DNA of 64,000 bases from Pseudodesulfovibrio nedwellii (GCF_027923765.1 NZ_AP026709.1:677501-741500), one strand, 5' to 3'; positions 1-8,710 are shown, counted from the stretch's first letter. Numbers and translations: made by a program. The notes: generated by a model from the sequence alone, not told the origin.

Positions 1-279
1 TTGGATGAAGTGGTCCTGCGTGAAGCAGAGACTCAGGTTCGCTATGAGGGATATCTTGTTAAACAGGCAGACCTTGTTGCCAAGTTCAAGACTATGGAAA
101 ATGTTTCTCTGCCGTCTGATCTTGATTATACTGTCGTTTCAGGTTTGACACGTGAAGTAGTGGAAAAATTGTCTTCAGTTCAGCCAGTGACCTTGGGGCA
201 GGCCGGTCGTATATCCGGCATCACACCCGCCGCCCTGACCTGTCTTGAAGTCCATCTCAAAAAAATCGGCCTCTTGTAA
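1..279 (+). CDS. mnmG: tRNA uridine-5-carboxymethylaminomethyl modification enzyme MnmG (GidA), C-terminal end only
   Basis: The window opens inside this gene, so only the last 92 codons are present. The visible segment matches the C-terminal helical domain of MnmG: a region with YLVKQ and LSSVQPVTLGQAGRISGI, ending in a predicted helix with KKIGLL. In the family this domain contacts the partner MnmE and the tRNA; with MnmE the enzyme modifies the wobble uridine of several tRNAs. The FAD and NADH domains lie upstream of the window. The call comes from remembered family sequence and could only be wrong for a close paralogue such as TrmFO, whose C-terminus differs. Confidence 0.9.
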   Translation: MDEVVLREAETQVRYEGYLVKQADLVAKFKTMENVSLPSDLDYTVVSGLTREVVEKLSSVQPVTLGQAGRISGITPAALTCLEVHLKKIGLL

Positions 280-411
280 CCAAAGCGTTGGTTCGTTGTA
301 TTGACAGTGAGTGACTCTCTGTCTAAATATAAAGAATACGATGAACTGACGCAGTTGCGTAATTTCATCAACAATTTAACGAATTGCCAACCCACCTCAA
401 GGAGTCTGATC

Positions 412-1233
412 TTGGACGAAGGATCTGACAGTCGGTTTTTTACTATTTTTAAAAAACTATTCGGCACAAACGGCCAGCAGCTTGAAGAGCACATCCTCGA
501 AGCCAAAGCGGACGGAGAGCTTGAAAGCGATGAAGTTTCCATGCTGCTCAACGTTTTGGAACTTGATGAAAAGCAAGTCAAAGAAATCATGGTTCCACGC
601 ACGGACATGGTTTGTGCCGAAATCGGCAGTACGGTAAAAGACGTCGCCGACCTCATTGCCAATCAAGGCGCTCATTCCCGTATCCCCATATTTCGAGAAA
701 CAAAAGACCATATTTTTGGACTGGTCCATGCTAAAGATCTTTTAGAGCCACTTTTGCAAGGATTGGACAATACGTCTGTGGACGGCCTTATGCGTCCAGC
801 TTTCTTTGTCCATGAAGAAAAGCCTTTGGATGAAGTCCTCGCTATTCTTAAACAGGAAAAGCTCCACATGGCTATCGTGCAGGATGAGTACGGTGGAACA
901 TCTGGCATGGTCACCATGGAAGATGTGCTCGAAGAAATTGTCGGCGAAATTGCTGATGAATATGATCAGGAACGTCCCATAGAAATCCAGGAACTTCCTG
1001 ATGGAGCGTACATTGTCTCTGGCCGTGTTCCTCTGGATGAAATCAGTGAACGGTGCTCTCTGGATCTTGAAAGCGAAGAAGTGGATTCTATCGGTGGATA
1101 TATTGCCGACATGGCAGGTCGTATCCCCGAGCAAGGAGAGTTCTACACTTTCGACAATCGACGGTTTACGGTCCTTGAAGCCGATGAACGACAAATCTGG
1201 TCTATTAGAATCGAACCTCTCGTACAAGAGTAA
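412..1233 (+). CDS. CorC/HlyC-type CBS-domain protein
   Basis: This 273-residue protein has the CorC architecture: a leader with VSMLLNVLELDEKQVKEIMV, two CBS domains (PRTDMVC onward, then a second ending near TMEDVLEEIVGEI), and a C-terminal CorC_HlyC domain (DGAYIVSGRVPLDEI onward). CBS pairs bind adenine nucleotides; CorC-type proteins are linked to magnesium/cobalt efflux. It has no membrane domain of its own, like the short CorC form. I chose TTG 412 because AAGGAG at 399-404 lies seven bases upstream; an in-frame TTG at 301 has no such site. Its stop is three bases from lnt, and corC-lnt pairing is common in proteobacteria, so the two are probably co-transcribed. Confidence 0.88.
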   Translation: MDEGSDSRFFTIFKKLFGTNGQQLEEHILEAKADGELESDEVSMLLNVLELDEKQVKEIMVPRTDMVCAEIGSTVKDVADLIANQGAHSRIPIFRETKDHIFGLVHAKDLLEPLLQGLDNTSVDGLMRPAFFVHEEKPLDEVLAILKQEKLHMAIVQDEYGGTSGMVTMEDVLEEIVGEIADEYDQERPIEIQELPDGAYIVSGRVPLDEISERCSLDLESEEVDSIGGYIADMAGRIPEQGEFYTFDNRRFTVLEADERQIWSIRIEPLVQE

Positions 1234-1236
1234 GCT

Positions 1237-2754
1237 GTGTTAACACTGGTCCTTATCGCTACTGTCGGGGCGTGGATAGGCTTTGCCAACCCCGTGTTTC
1301 ATTTTCCCCTGGCCGCATTGGCCTTTCCTCTCGGGCTTGCCTGGATTGGTTTTCGCGCTACATCTTGGAAAAAAGCCCTTAAATACGGTTGGTTCGCTGG
1401 GACATTGGCTGCCACAGGTTGTTATTACTGGATGGTTATTCCTGTCCAGATCTACGGAGGGTTGCCATGGTTCATCGCCCTACCCTGTCCGATTTTGCTC
1501 GCCGCATCCATAAGTCTCTACTTTGGCTTATTTTCAGTGGGCATGTATTACGCGGGCAAACAGATTGACGGCATCCCCCTGTGTTTGTTGGCTGGTTTCT
1601 CTTGGGCATCCATGGAAATGCTTATGGGAACGTTGTTTTCCGGCTTCCCCTGGATTAATTTATCTTCCGCATTCGCCTCGTGGCCATTTGCCATTCAAAG
1701 CGCGTCTGTGCTTGGAGCATATGGGCTTTCCGGGGTTTTCGCGATGCTGGCCGTGGCATTATTGCTCTACAGCACATACAAAAGTACTCTATGGCTTGCT
1801 GTAGGCTTAACCCTTTGTCTGACAGTATTTGGTGTCTACAGAGTAACAACTTTTGATACCGGCACACCGGATTTCCCAATTTCACTGATTCAAGGAAATG
1901 TTGACCAGGGAAAAAAATGGGCGCCCTCGTATCAAGCCGCTACTGTAAAGAAATACAGTAAGTTGACTTTGGAGGCGATGCGAGATCATAAGTCTGTTTT
2001 GGCCATCTGGCCTGAAACGGCCATGCCTTTTTATTTGCAAAACATGACCCCGCTGCGCAAAGGCGTCGAAATATTGGCCAGAGAAGCTAAAATCAACATA
2101 ATTACAGGGTCCCCGGCGTATCATGTCACCAACATGAAAAAAAATAATTATGTGCTCTATAACCGGGCATGGCTTATGGATACGACAGGGAGAACAACGC
2201 AGCATTATGACAAGGAACATCTTGTCCCGTTTGGCGAATATATGCCCTTCGAAGAATGGATGCCCTTTAAAAAATTAGTTCAAGCCGCCGGCAACTTTCT
2301 TCCTGGTACAGATAACCATCCACTCAAAGTGAATGGCGTTGCTCTTGGAGTCCTCATTTGTTATGAAGCCATATTCCCTGATTTGGCACAGAAACAGGTG
2401 GAACGGGGTGCAACCATTCTGGTTAACATCAGTAATGACGCTTGGTTTGGAAACACTTCGGCTCCACAACAACACCTCAATTTATCAATTATGCGTGCTG
2501 TTGAACAAGGCCGTTGGCTAGCGAGAAGCACCAATACCGGCATTTCTGCATTTGTTGATCCTGTCGGACGAATCGTTGCCAGGGGAAATCAATTTCAAGC
2601 TGAGAGTTTGAGCTTGGGCATCGCTCCTTTGCATAAAACAACGCTCTATCACCGAATAGTTGGTTGGCTAACCTTCTTTATTTACACCATGACCATTGCC
2701 GCATTCGGATTTATCGGCTACACAGCCATTCGATATAAAGGAAAAATAGAATAA
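1237..2754 (+). CDS. lnt: Apolipoprotein N-acyltransferase
   Basis: Lnt adds the third acyl chain to the N-terminal cysteine of lipoproteins in the inner membrane. This 505-residue protein begins with about six hydrophobic segments (residues 1-210), followed by a nitrilase-fold periplasmic domain. The catalytic triad is visible as Glu260 (IWPETAMPF), Lys326 (YDKEHLVPFGEY) and Cys375 (LICYEAIFPD). A last membrane segment lies near the C-terminus (GWLTFFIYTMTIAAFGF). The start is GTG 1237, three bases after the upstream stop. The stop overlaps the prfB start by one base (TAATG), so translation of prfB is probably coupled. Confidence 0.95.
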   Translation: MLTLVLIATVGAWIGFANPVFHFPLAALAFPLGLAWIGFRATSWKKALKYGWFAGTLAATGCYYWMVIPVQIYGGLPWFIALPCPILLAASISLYFGLFSVGMYYAGKQIDGIPLCLLAGFSWASMEMLMGTLFSGFPWINLSSAFASWPFAIQSASVLGAYGLSGVFAMLAVALLLYSTYKSTLWLAVGLTLCLTVFGVYRVTTFDTGTPDFPISLIQGNVDQGKKWAPSYQAATVKKYSKLTLEAMRDHKSVLAIWPETAMPFYLQNMTPLRKGVEILAREAKINIITGSPAYHVTNMKKNNYVLYNRAWLMDTTGRTTQHYDKEHLVPFGEYMPFEEWMPFKKLVQAAGNFLPGTDNHPLKVNGVALGVLICYEAIFPDLAQKQVERGATILVNISNDAWFGNTSAPQQHLNLSIMRAVEQGRWLARSTNTGISAFVDPVGRIVARGNQFQAESLSLGIAPLHKTTLYHRIVGWLTFFIYTMTIAAFGFIGYTAIRYKGKIE

Positions 2755-3873
2755 TGTTTGAATATCCTGAACTTAAAGGTGCTTCCCAGAATCTTCTGGA
2801 CCAATTTGAGACCCTCTGGGGGCGTCTTTGACTACGCCCAAACTAAAGAACGACTCGACGCTATAGAAATCGAACTCTCCAAACCTGGCGCATGGGATAA
2901 ACCCGAAGCTCTTACCCCTGTTCTTAAAGAAAAAAGTCAGCTTTCTACCAAACTCAACATGTATGAGGGGCTATCCGAAGCCAAGGAAGACCTTGAGGCA
3001 TGGCTGGAATTGGCTCAAGAATCTCCGGACGATGAATCTTTGACCGCTTTGGATGGGCAGGTAGCCTTACTCAAAGAACGGTTGGCAGGGACGGAATTGG
3101 CAACCATGTTTGCTTTCGAGCATGATAAAAGTAATACCATTCTTGAAATCCATCCTGGTGCCGGTGGTGTTGAATCTCAAGATTGGGCGGAAATGCTGCT
3201 TCGCATGTACAATCGCTATGCTGAACGCAAAGGATTCAAAGTCTCTCAACTTGATTTTCAGGCCGGAGATGAAGCAGGGATTAAATCAGTCACCCTTCAA
3301 ATCGAAGGACTATTCGCCTATGGTCTGCTCAAAGGCGAGGCCGGAGTCCATCGCCTGATCCGTATTTCTCCTTTCGATTCATCAGGCCGACGTCATACCT
3401 CTTTCGCATCCGTAGATGTTTATCCCGATATGGACGATGACATCGAAATTGAGGTCAAGGATGAAGATTTACGAATAGATACCTTTCGATCCAGTGGTCC
3501 CGGTGGTCAATCTGTCAACAAGACCAGTTCCGCTGTTCGTATCACACATATTCCCACTGGCATTGTCGCCCAATGTCAGAATGAAAAATCACAACACAGA
3601 AATAAGGCAACAGCCTTGCGTTTGTTGAAAGCTCGACTCTATGAGCAGGAGTTGAAAAAGATTGAAGAAAGCCGCAGGCAAGATTATCAGGCCAAAGAGG
3701 CCATAGCTTGGGGAAGTCAGATACGCACCTATACGCTCCAACCCTATCGTTTGGTCAAAGATCACCGGTCCAATAGTGAAAGCGGCAATGTTGACGCATT
3801 TTTGGACGGAGATCTGGACGAAATGATTCGAAACCACCTACTCTACATCCATGCCCAAGGAAAAAAAGATTAA
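2754..3873 (+). CDS. prfB: Peptide chain release factor 2, expressed by programmed +1 frameshift
   Basis: RF2 releases peptides at UGA and UAA. The reading frame starts at ATG 2754, overlapping the lnt stop, and codes for 25 residues (MFEYPELKGASQ... ending WGRL) before an in-frame TGA at 2829-2831. The context CTT TGA C, preceded by a GGGGG purine run at 2818-2822, matches the conserved RF2 autoregulatory frameshift; translation resumes at GAC 2830 and runs to 3873. The body has the SPF tripeptide region (RISPFDSSGRRHTSF), which reads the stop codon, and the catalytic GGQ (SSGPGGQSVNK). Total length is about 373 residues, normal for RF2. The last 23 bases overlap the next gene. Confidence 0.96.
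2818..2832 (+). promoter_or_regulatory. prfB: RF2 +1 programmed frameshift site
   Basis: GGGGG followed by CGT CTT TGA C. The purine run is the internal Shine-Dalgarno-like element, CTT is the slippery codon and TGA C is the poorly terminated stop. High RF2 ends translation here; low RF2 favours the shift into the +1 frame. The spacing matches the E. coli site (GGGGGU AU CUU UGA C). Confidence 0.93.
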
Positions 3874-4705
3874 TTTCCCTGAACAGAAACTCGCCACTGA
3901 ACTTTCTGAGCTCCAGAAGGAACTGTGTGGTCTTTCCCAGGCATGCCTGGGAAAGCTCGATACAGATGCTGTCTGGGTCTTTCGACTTTTTGAAGGGATT
4001 ACCCCGGAAGAATGGGACGATCTGTCGACAAAGCACGATTTGCAACAGTGGTTGACCATGTCCATCGACGGTGATGCTTTTCCTCAGCTCAGAAAATTAC
4101 AGAAAACGCTAGAAAACCTATCGTATCAGACCGATCATGATGCTTTGACAGGCTTGGCGAACAGACGAGCTTTCGATCGTATTCTTGACATTGAAATAGA
4201 ACGGTCAAAACGAGCCAAAACGCCTTTATCGCTCGCAATTTTTGATCTTGATAATTTCAAATCCGTCAATGACACCTATGGTCACACAAAAGGTGATGAA
4301 GTATTGGCGCGTTTTGCTGAACATCTGCAAGCTTCAACCAGACGATATGATCTAGCTTCTCGTTTTGGTGGAGAGGAGTTTGCCTTGATTATGGCAGGTT
4401 CCGGCGTGGTCAAGGCAACGCAACTTTTGAATCGCTTGCTTAAGGAATTTAAGGAAATAGAATTTTATTCTTCAGATGGAAAAACTTCCTTCAATGTGAC
4501 ATGTTCCGCAGGGTTAACCTGTTTCAAAGGCACAATAAACATGACAGAGAAGCAACTCATCAACCTGGCTGACGAAGCGCTTTACGAAGCGAAATCGTCC
4601 GGTAAAGATCAGGTGAAGGTATCCAGATTGCCCTTTGTGGACAATGTGTCAAACGCAACTCTTGTCCAGGCAAATGAAAAGAAATTCCTGTTCGGCGGGA
4701 AATAA
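3851..4705 (+). CDS. Diguanylate cyclase, GGDEF domain
   Basis: This 284-residue soluble protein makes cyclic di-GMP. Residues 1-95 form a helical N-terminal region with no recognised sensor domain; residues 96-265 are a GGDEF domain starting at DALTGLANRRAFD. The active-site loop is GGEEF at residues 173-177, which should be catalytically competent, and the metal/substrate site FDLDNFKSVNDTYGH is intact. I see no RxxD inhibitory site five residues before GGEEF. The start overlaps prfB by 23 bases, suggesting coupling. No EAL domain or membrane segment is present, so the input signal is unknown. Confidence 0.92.
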   Translation: MPKEKKINFPEQKLATELSELQKELCGLSQACLGKLDTDAVWVFRLFEGITPEEWDDLSTKHDLQQWLTMSIDGDAFPQLRKLQKTLENLSYQTDHDALTGLANRRAFDRILDIEIERSKRAKTPLSLAIFDLDNFKSVNDTYGHTKGDEVLARFAEHLQASTRRYDLASRFGGEEFALIMAGSGVVKATQLLNRLLKEFKEIEFYSSDGKTSFNVTCSAGLTCFKGTINMTEKQLINLADEALYEAKSSGKDQVKVSRLPFVDNVSNATLVQANEKKFLFGGK

Positions 4706-4717
4706 CGGAGACAGGCC

Positions 4718-5524
4718 ATGAACAAAAACAAGACACTCAGCCTTGCCATAATGAGCGGTAAAGGCGGCGTGGGTAAAACCAATATAGTTCTCAATCTAGG
4801 ATACGCTTTGCAGCAGGCTGAAGCAAAATCCATACTCATGGATTGTGACCTCGGGCTGGCAAACCTTGATGTACTGCTCGGCATTTCACCAGAAAAGAAT
4901 TTGCACGACCTTTTGCAGACAGGAGTAGCAGCTGAAGATGTCCTTGTCTCGATCGAGCCAGGTTTTGATATGCTTCCGGCCACAAGCGGCGTGCCTGAAT
5001 TGGTCGAAATGGACGAAGATATTCAGGATATTCTCTTTAAAAAGCTTATTACTATCGCCGGGCAGTATGATTACCTCATGCTCGACCTCGGAGCTGGCAT
5101 CAGTCCGACGGTTCTCTCTTTGGCTGCCCTGTCCCAGCTTCGGGTTGTCGTTGTCACTCCAGAACCAACGTCATTGACTGACAGCTATGCCGTGATCAAG
5201 GTCTTGACCACACAGTATGGAATTAAAGATTATCTGGTGGTCGTGAACCAGGCCCTCAGTGCGCAAGAAGCGAATCAAACATTCGACAGATTATCTGCTG
5301 CATGCAAAAATTTTCTGAATATTGAATTACGAAATCTTGGATTTGTTCATCAAGACTCGACACTTGTTGAATCGGTACGTCGTCAAACGCCACTCATGAA
5401 ATATGCCCCAAAAGCCACGGCCAGCAAGGATATTAGAGCGCTTGCACGGAAAATAATGCGGTACCGAGAAGACAATATTGAGCGGATTGCCGGACGTCCA
5501 ATTTTAAAAAATTTTCCATCCTGA
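4718..5524 (+). CDS. MinD/ParA-family P-loop ATPase (FlhG/FleN-like)
   Basis: A 268-residue deviant-Walker ATPase. Walker A is SGKGGVGKT near residues 13-21, with the signature lysine before GG; the switch motifs DCDLGLANLDVLLG and LDLGAGI follow. The shape and length, and the lack of an obvious C-terminal MinD membrane-targeting helix, suggest an FlhG-type regulator of flagellar number/placement or another ParA-like positioning factor. It lies 12 bases after the diguanylate cyclase, in the same operon. No flagellar genes are in the window, so the specific role is inferred. Confidence 0.85.
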   Translation: MNKNKTLSLAIMSGKGGVGKTNIVLNLGYALQQAEAKSILMDCDLGLANLDVLLGISPEKNLHDLLQTGVAAEDVLVSIEPGFDMLPATSGVPELVEMDEDIQDILFKKLITIAGQYDYLMLDLGAGISPTVLSLAALSQLRVVVVTPEPTSLTDSYAVIKVLTTQYGIKDYLVVVNQALSAQEANQTFDRLSAACKNFLNIELRNLGFVHQDSTLVESVRRQTPLMKYAPKATASKDIRALARKIMRYREDNIERIAGRPILKNFPS

Positions 5525-5543
5525 TGAAAATAGAAATAAAGGG

Positions 5544-5573
5544 TTGACGAAAAGAGCCATTTTTCGGCATAGT
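5544..5573 (+). promoter_or_regulatory. Predicted sigma-70-type promoter of the HU-like gene
   Basis: TTGACG at 5544-5549 and CATAGT at 5568-5573 are separated by 18 bases, about 90 bases before the HU-like start. It is the only good -35/-10 pair I see in this gap. It would also serve the selenoprotein gene, whose start is two bases after the HU stop. Confidence 0.55.
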
Positions 5574-5612
5574 TAGTGAGAATTTTGGAGAATGACTTCA
5601 TTTCCATTTCTT

Positions 5613-5637
5613 CGTAGAGCCATTTGATGGCGCTACG
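5613..5637 (+). other. Hairpin in the HU-like 5' leader
   Basis: Two 11-base arms (5613-5623 and 5627-5637) pair with one mismatch around a three-base loop. There is no T-run after it, so it is not a terminator. It lies 27 bases before the start codon and may affect mRNA stability or translation. Confidence 0.5.
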
Positions 5638-5664
5638 ATTCAAGCAATGTTTCAGGGGGAAACC

Positions 5665-5940
5665 ATGAATAAAAGCGAATTGATCAAGGCTCTGTCCGAA
5701 CAAAAGAAAATGCACGTTGACGAGGCCACCAAAGTGGTCGGAGCTTTCGTCGATTCCGTCAAGGAAGCCCTTCGTCGCGGCGACCGTGTCGAAATCAGAG
5801 GTTTTGGCAGCTTTAAAATCAAAGACTACGAAGGTTACACCGGACGCAATCCCAAGACTGGGACAGTTGTTCAGGTTAAACCCAAAAAACTTCCCTTCTT
5901 CCGTCCTGGTAAAGAATTGAAAGAATTCATCAACCAGTAG
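5665..5940 (+). CDS. HU/IHF-family DNA-binding protein
   Basis: A 91-residue histone-like protein that bends or coats DNA as a dimer. It shows the family pattern: helical N-terminus (MNKSELIKALSEQ), the RGDRVEIRGFGSF segment, the arm GRNPKTGTVVQV with the conserved proline that intercalates, and a C-terminal helix FRPGKELKEFINQ. ATG 5665 is preceded by AGGGGGA at 5654-5660; an in-frame ATG at 5647 lies upstream of that site and is unlikely. HU and IHF subunits are hard to tell apart from sequence alone, so no symbol is given. Confidence 0.92.
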   Translation: MNKSELIKALSEQKKMHVDEATKVVGAFVDSVKEALRRGDRVEIRGFGSFKIKDYEGYTGRNPKTGTVVQVKPKKLPFFRPGKELKEFINQ

Positions 5941-5941
5941 G

Positions 5942-6802
5942 ATGAAACGGTTTTCATACTGCCTTTTTTTGGCGGTCTGGCTATTCGCCTGCACTAACGC
6001 GTGGGCGAAAGAGCCGGTCCTGACTCTTCTTTATTCGGCAAATACGTATGGCACGGTGCGTCCATGTCCATCATGAGGTGGTAAAACCCTTGGTGGCGTG
6101 GCCCGGCGGGCCACGTATTTTTTTGACGTCCATAAAACATCGGCACCACGACTTGTGGTTTCCGGTGGGTGGGAATTTATGCGTCCACAAAGCAAACTTC
6201 CTGCCCCAGACGTGCTGCAATCTTTAATCAAGGCATATAACCTTATGGGCTATGATCTTGGCTTCATCCCCAAGGAAGAAGCCAAGGCTTTAAAACAAGC
6301 TCAAGCAGTTGTAGGGTCGTGGCAAAAAACTTCTGAAGAAGTTCCGATCACAATTTTAACAACCCAAAATGGTGATAAAATAGGATTTGTTCGATTTCCT
6401 CCCTTAGACCAAGGTAACGATATACCAGAGCCTGAACTGATTTCACGCATTGGACGACAGATCAAATTATTACGGAATAAAGTTCGTCTTGTTGTCGGAC
6501 TGTCAGGATGGGGTTGGCTTGGTGAAAATGAATACTTGATGAAAAATCCCAAAACCGTTCCTGATCTTCTTTTAGGAAGCGGACGAGGGTCTGGGCTGAA
6601 TGGTCGGGTTTTGGCCGATGATCGTTGTATCTGGGTTCGTTCTTATGACAAAGGACGGAGTATTTGCGAGATACAAATATACGAATGGCCTGATCGAAAG
6701 AATTCGTTTGCCTGGACAGTCTCGAAGAATTATAACACGTCTTCAATAGGATTGAACGATACCTATAAGGACAACCCGGAGGTGGCCGCTGTATTACAAT
6801 AG
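5942..6802 (+). CDS. Predicted selenoprotein: secreted CxxU protein related to UshA-type metallophosphoesterases
   Basis: Read from ATG 5942 with TGA 6074-6076 as selenocysteine, this is a 286-residue protein. It starts with a signal peptide (MKRFSYCLFLAVWLFACTNA), then YSANTYGTVRPCPSU, with Cys42 and Sec45 making a CxxU redox motif, then GGKTLGGVARRATYFFD. The last part resembles the PCGC...LGGLARRATY start of UshA-like metallophosphoesterases, but the usual metal ligands look lost (no DxH near the start, no GNHE). A SECIS hairpin follows the TGA. Upstream and downstream parts are in one frame, with sensible protein on both sides, so a nonsense mutation is unlikely. The start is one base after the HU-like stop. 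The role is unknown; an exported thiol/selenol redox function is inferred. Confidence 0.82.
6097..6115 (+). promoter_or_regulatory. Bacterial SECIS hairpin for UGA 6074-6076
   Basis: A perfect 8-bp stem (CGTGGCCC at 6097-6104 with GGGCCACG at 6108-6115) is capped by GGC. The apical loop lies about 28 bases after the UGA, within the usual distance for SelB-dependent bacterial SECIS elements, and it begins with G as expected. It lies within the coding sequence, as bacterial SECIS elements do. Confidence 0.8.
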
Positions 6803-6843
6803 TGGCTTGCATCCGTTTTCATAGAAACTAGAAGGAGATGACT

Positions 6844-7725
6844 ATGGAATTTAGAGGAGCCTATACCGCCCTCTCAACCCCGTTTGCAAACGGGGAAATT
6901 GATGAAACCGCATATCGTGATTTTATCGAGTGGCAAATTGAACAGGGAATTGACGGGCTGGTACCATGTGGTACCACTGGCGAAGCCGCAACATTGACTC
7001 ATGAAGAACAGGGACGGGTCATCAAAATTTGTGTGGAGCAGGCTAAAGGCCGTGTACAGGTAGTAGCCGGTGCCGGTTCCAACTCCACAAAAGAAGCCAT
7101 CGCATTGACCCAGATGGCCAAAGACGCCGGAGCAGATGCAGCTCTACAAATAACTCCATATTACAACAAACCCACGCCTGGCGGATTGGTAGAACACTTC
7201 AAAGCCATTGCTGCAGAAGTCTCCATGCCTTTCGTTATTTACAACGTGCCTGGACGAACCGGTTTGAATTTGCTTCCTGCTCACCTCAAGATGATTGTGG
7301 ATGCAGTTCCTGAGACTGTTGCTGTCAAAGAAGCAACCGGGGACCTGAATCAAGCCGCTCAAGTCATCGAGCAATGTGGTAAAAATTTCAATCTGCTGTC
7401 TGGTGACGACTTCACAGTCCTCCCCTTACTTGCAGTCGGCGGTGTAGGTGTAATATCCGTTGTTTCCAACATCATGCCCAAAGCGATGAGCGACATGTGC
7501 AAGGCATTTTTTAACAAGGATCATGAAACCGCTTTGGATTTGAGTTTGAAAATGGCTCCGGTCAACCGTGCCATGTTCATGGAAACCAATCCTATTCCTG
7601 TCAAAACGTCCCTGTCCATAATGGGTATTTTTAAAGATGCACAGTTCCGTCTGCCTATCGTTCCCCTGCAGGATGAGAACAAACCCAAATTGAAATCCGT
7701 GCTTAAAACCGCCGGTATATTGTAA
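6844..7725 (+). CDS. dapA: 4-Hydroxy-tetrahydrodipicolinate synthase
   Basis: DapA condenses pyruvate with aspartate semialdehyde, the first step of the lysine/diaminopimelate branch. The protein is 293 residues, a typical TIM barrel. Visible motifs are the GTTGE substrate loop (VPCGTTGEAATL), YYNKPTPGGL with the catalytic tyrosine, YNVPGRTG, and the Schiff-base lysine in VAVKEATGD. ATG 6844 is chosen because AAGGAG (6832-6837) abuts the other ATG at 6838 but is properly spaced from 6844. A strong terminator follows. Confidence 0.96.
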   Translation: MEFRGAYTALSTPFANGEIDETAYRDFIEWQIEQGIDGLVPCGTTGEAATLTHEEQGRVIKICVEQAKGRVQVVAGAGSNSTKEAIALTQMAKDAGADAALQITPYYNKPTPGGLVEHFKAIAAEVSMPFVIYNVPGRTGLNLLPAHLKMIVDAVPETVAVKEATGDLNQAAQVIEQCGKNFNLLSGDDFTVLPLLAVGGVGVISVVSNIMPKAMSDMCKAFFNKDHETALDLSLKMAPVNRAMFMETNPIPVKTSLSIMGIFKDAQFRLPIVPLQDENKPKLKSVLKTAGIL

Positions 7726-7730
7726 TTTTG

Positions 7731-7761
7731 AAAGCCCCTGCTGTTTAGCCGGGGCTTTTTT
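7731..7761 (+). terminator. Rho-independent terminator after dapA
   Basis: AAAGCCCC pairs with GGGGCTTT, followed by a T-run at 7755-7761. It directly follows the dapA stop. Confidence 0.88.
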
Positions 7762-7773
7762 CGTCATCTCCTG

Positions 7774-7804
7774 AAAAGGGCGACCATTTGGTCGCCCTTT
7801 TTTT
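7774..7804. terminator. Second hairpin terminator, likely bidirectional
   Basis: A 12-bp perfect stem (AAAAGGGCGACC with GGTCGCCCTTTT) with an ATTT loop has T-runs in both directions. It separates rightward dapA from the leftward solute-binding gene whose stop is at 7819. Confidence 0.85.
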
Positions 7805-7818
7805 ATTCATTAAAAATA

Positions 7819-8619
7819 TTATTTTTTAGGAGATCGCCATTTGGCAACGATTGAATCTATAGTGCCTTCTTGTTTCAATTTTTGTAAAGAAATCTCTATT
7901 TGTTTGAGCAACTTTGTATTCCCTTTGGCAACAGCAATGCCTACAGGAGATCCTGGATCTAAATTATCGAGTATTTTAATTTTCACATGATGCTTTTGGG
8001 CTAAATACAAACCTACTTCAAGAGGCGCAATAACAGCCACAATCGTCTTTTGCTGCAATAACAGCATAGAAGTCTCTTTGCTGTCAGTCTGATATAAACG
8101 AATCTGACTTCTTAGACCTATCTGATTAAAATACTCCTCCACGAAAGAATGCCTATCGCCAGCAACAACTTGCCATCGTAAATCATGAATCGTTTGAATG
8201 TTGGTGTTATCCTCTCGAACGAAAACCACCACTTTCCTCATATAATATGGAGTAGTAAAATCAAAAAATGTTTCTCGTTTTTTATTAATCTCTATTCCGG
8301 CAATACAATCAATTCTCCCCAACCGTAAGCTCGTTATGACCTTATCCCATGGTAACTGTTGAAAAACGATAGTCTTTCCCATGCGAGTAGCAACATTCCG
8401 TATAATCTCCACATCCAATCCAGTCGGTGCTAAGTTTTCGGCTTGGTATTGATACGGAGGGAAACCTTTAGCTACACCACAGAGAATTGTTTTTTTGCTC
8501 GTATCAGCCACAGCATAGAGAACTGATGATGCAATGCAAAAGGCTACGATGTAAAGAAAACATCGCATCAGGCACAATGCAACCCTGCTGCCTTCTCTTT
8601 TCCTCAAACAATTCTGCAT
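7819..8619 (-). CDS. Periplasmic amino-acid-type solute-binding protein (SBP family 3)
   Basis: A 266-residue exported protein of the type-2 periplasmic-binding fold. After a signal peptide (MRCFLYIVAFCIASSVLYAVA) come GVAKGFPPYQY, GLDVEIIRNVATRMG and WDKVITSLRLGRIDCIAGI with RRETFFDFTTPYY-like sequence, all typical of the amino-acid/opine binding or orphan sensor family. No ABC permease or ATPase is next to it, so it may be an orphan receptor. An internal ATG at 8568 would shorten the leader and is also possible. A CRP-like palindrome lies 56 bases upstream. Confidence 0.82.
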   Translation of the reverse strand: MQNCLRKREGSRVALCLMRCFLYIVAFCIASSVLYAVADTSKKTILCGVAKGFPPYQYQAENLAPTGLDVEIIRNVATRMGKTIVFQQLPWDKVITSLRLGRIDCIAGIEINKKRETFFDFTTPYYMRKVVVFVREDNTNIQTIHDLRWQVVAGDRHSFVEEYFNQIGLRSQIRLYQTDSKETSMLLLQQKTIVAVIAPLEVGLYLAQKHHVKIKILDNLDPGSPVGIAVAKGNTKLLKQIEISLQKLKQEGTIDSIVAKWRSPKK

Positions 8620-8675
8620 ATGAATTTAATACACCCTTCGTTGAAACAAGTATATATGGGAGAATTACTCACTAA

Positions 8676-8691
8676 TGTGAATTATTGCACA
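8676..8691 (-). promoter_or_regulatory. CRP/FNR-family-like palindrome upstream of the solute-binding gene
   Basis: TGTGA-N6-GCACA read on the plus strand (TGTGC-N6-TCACA on the minus strand) matches nine of ten positions of TGTGA-N6-TCACA. It is 56 bases before the start codon at 8619. A similar perfect site stands 57 bases before ppaC. Confidence 0.45.
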
Positions 8692-8710
8692 ATCAATCCA
8701 TTAGACATGA

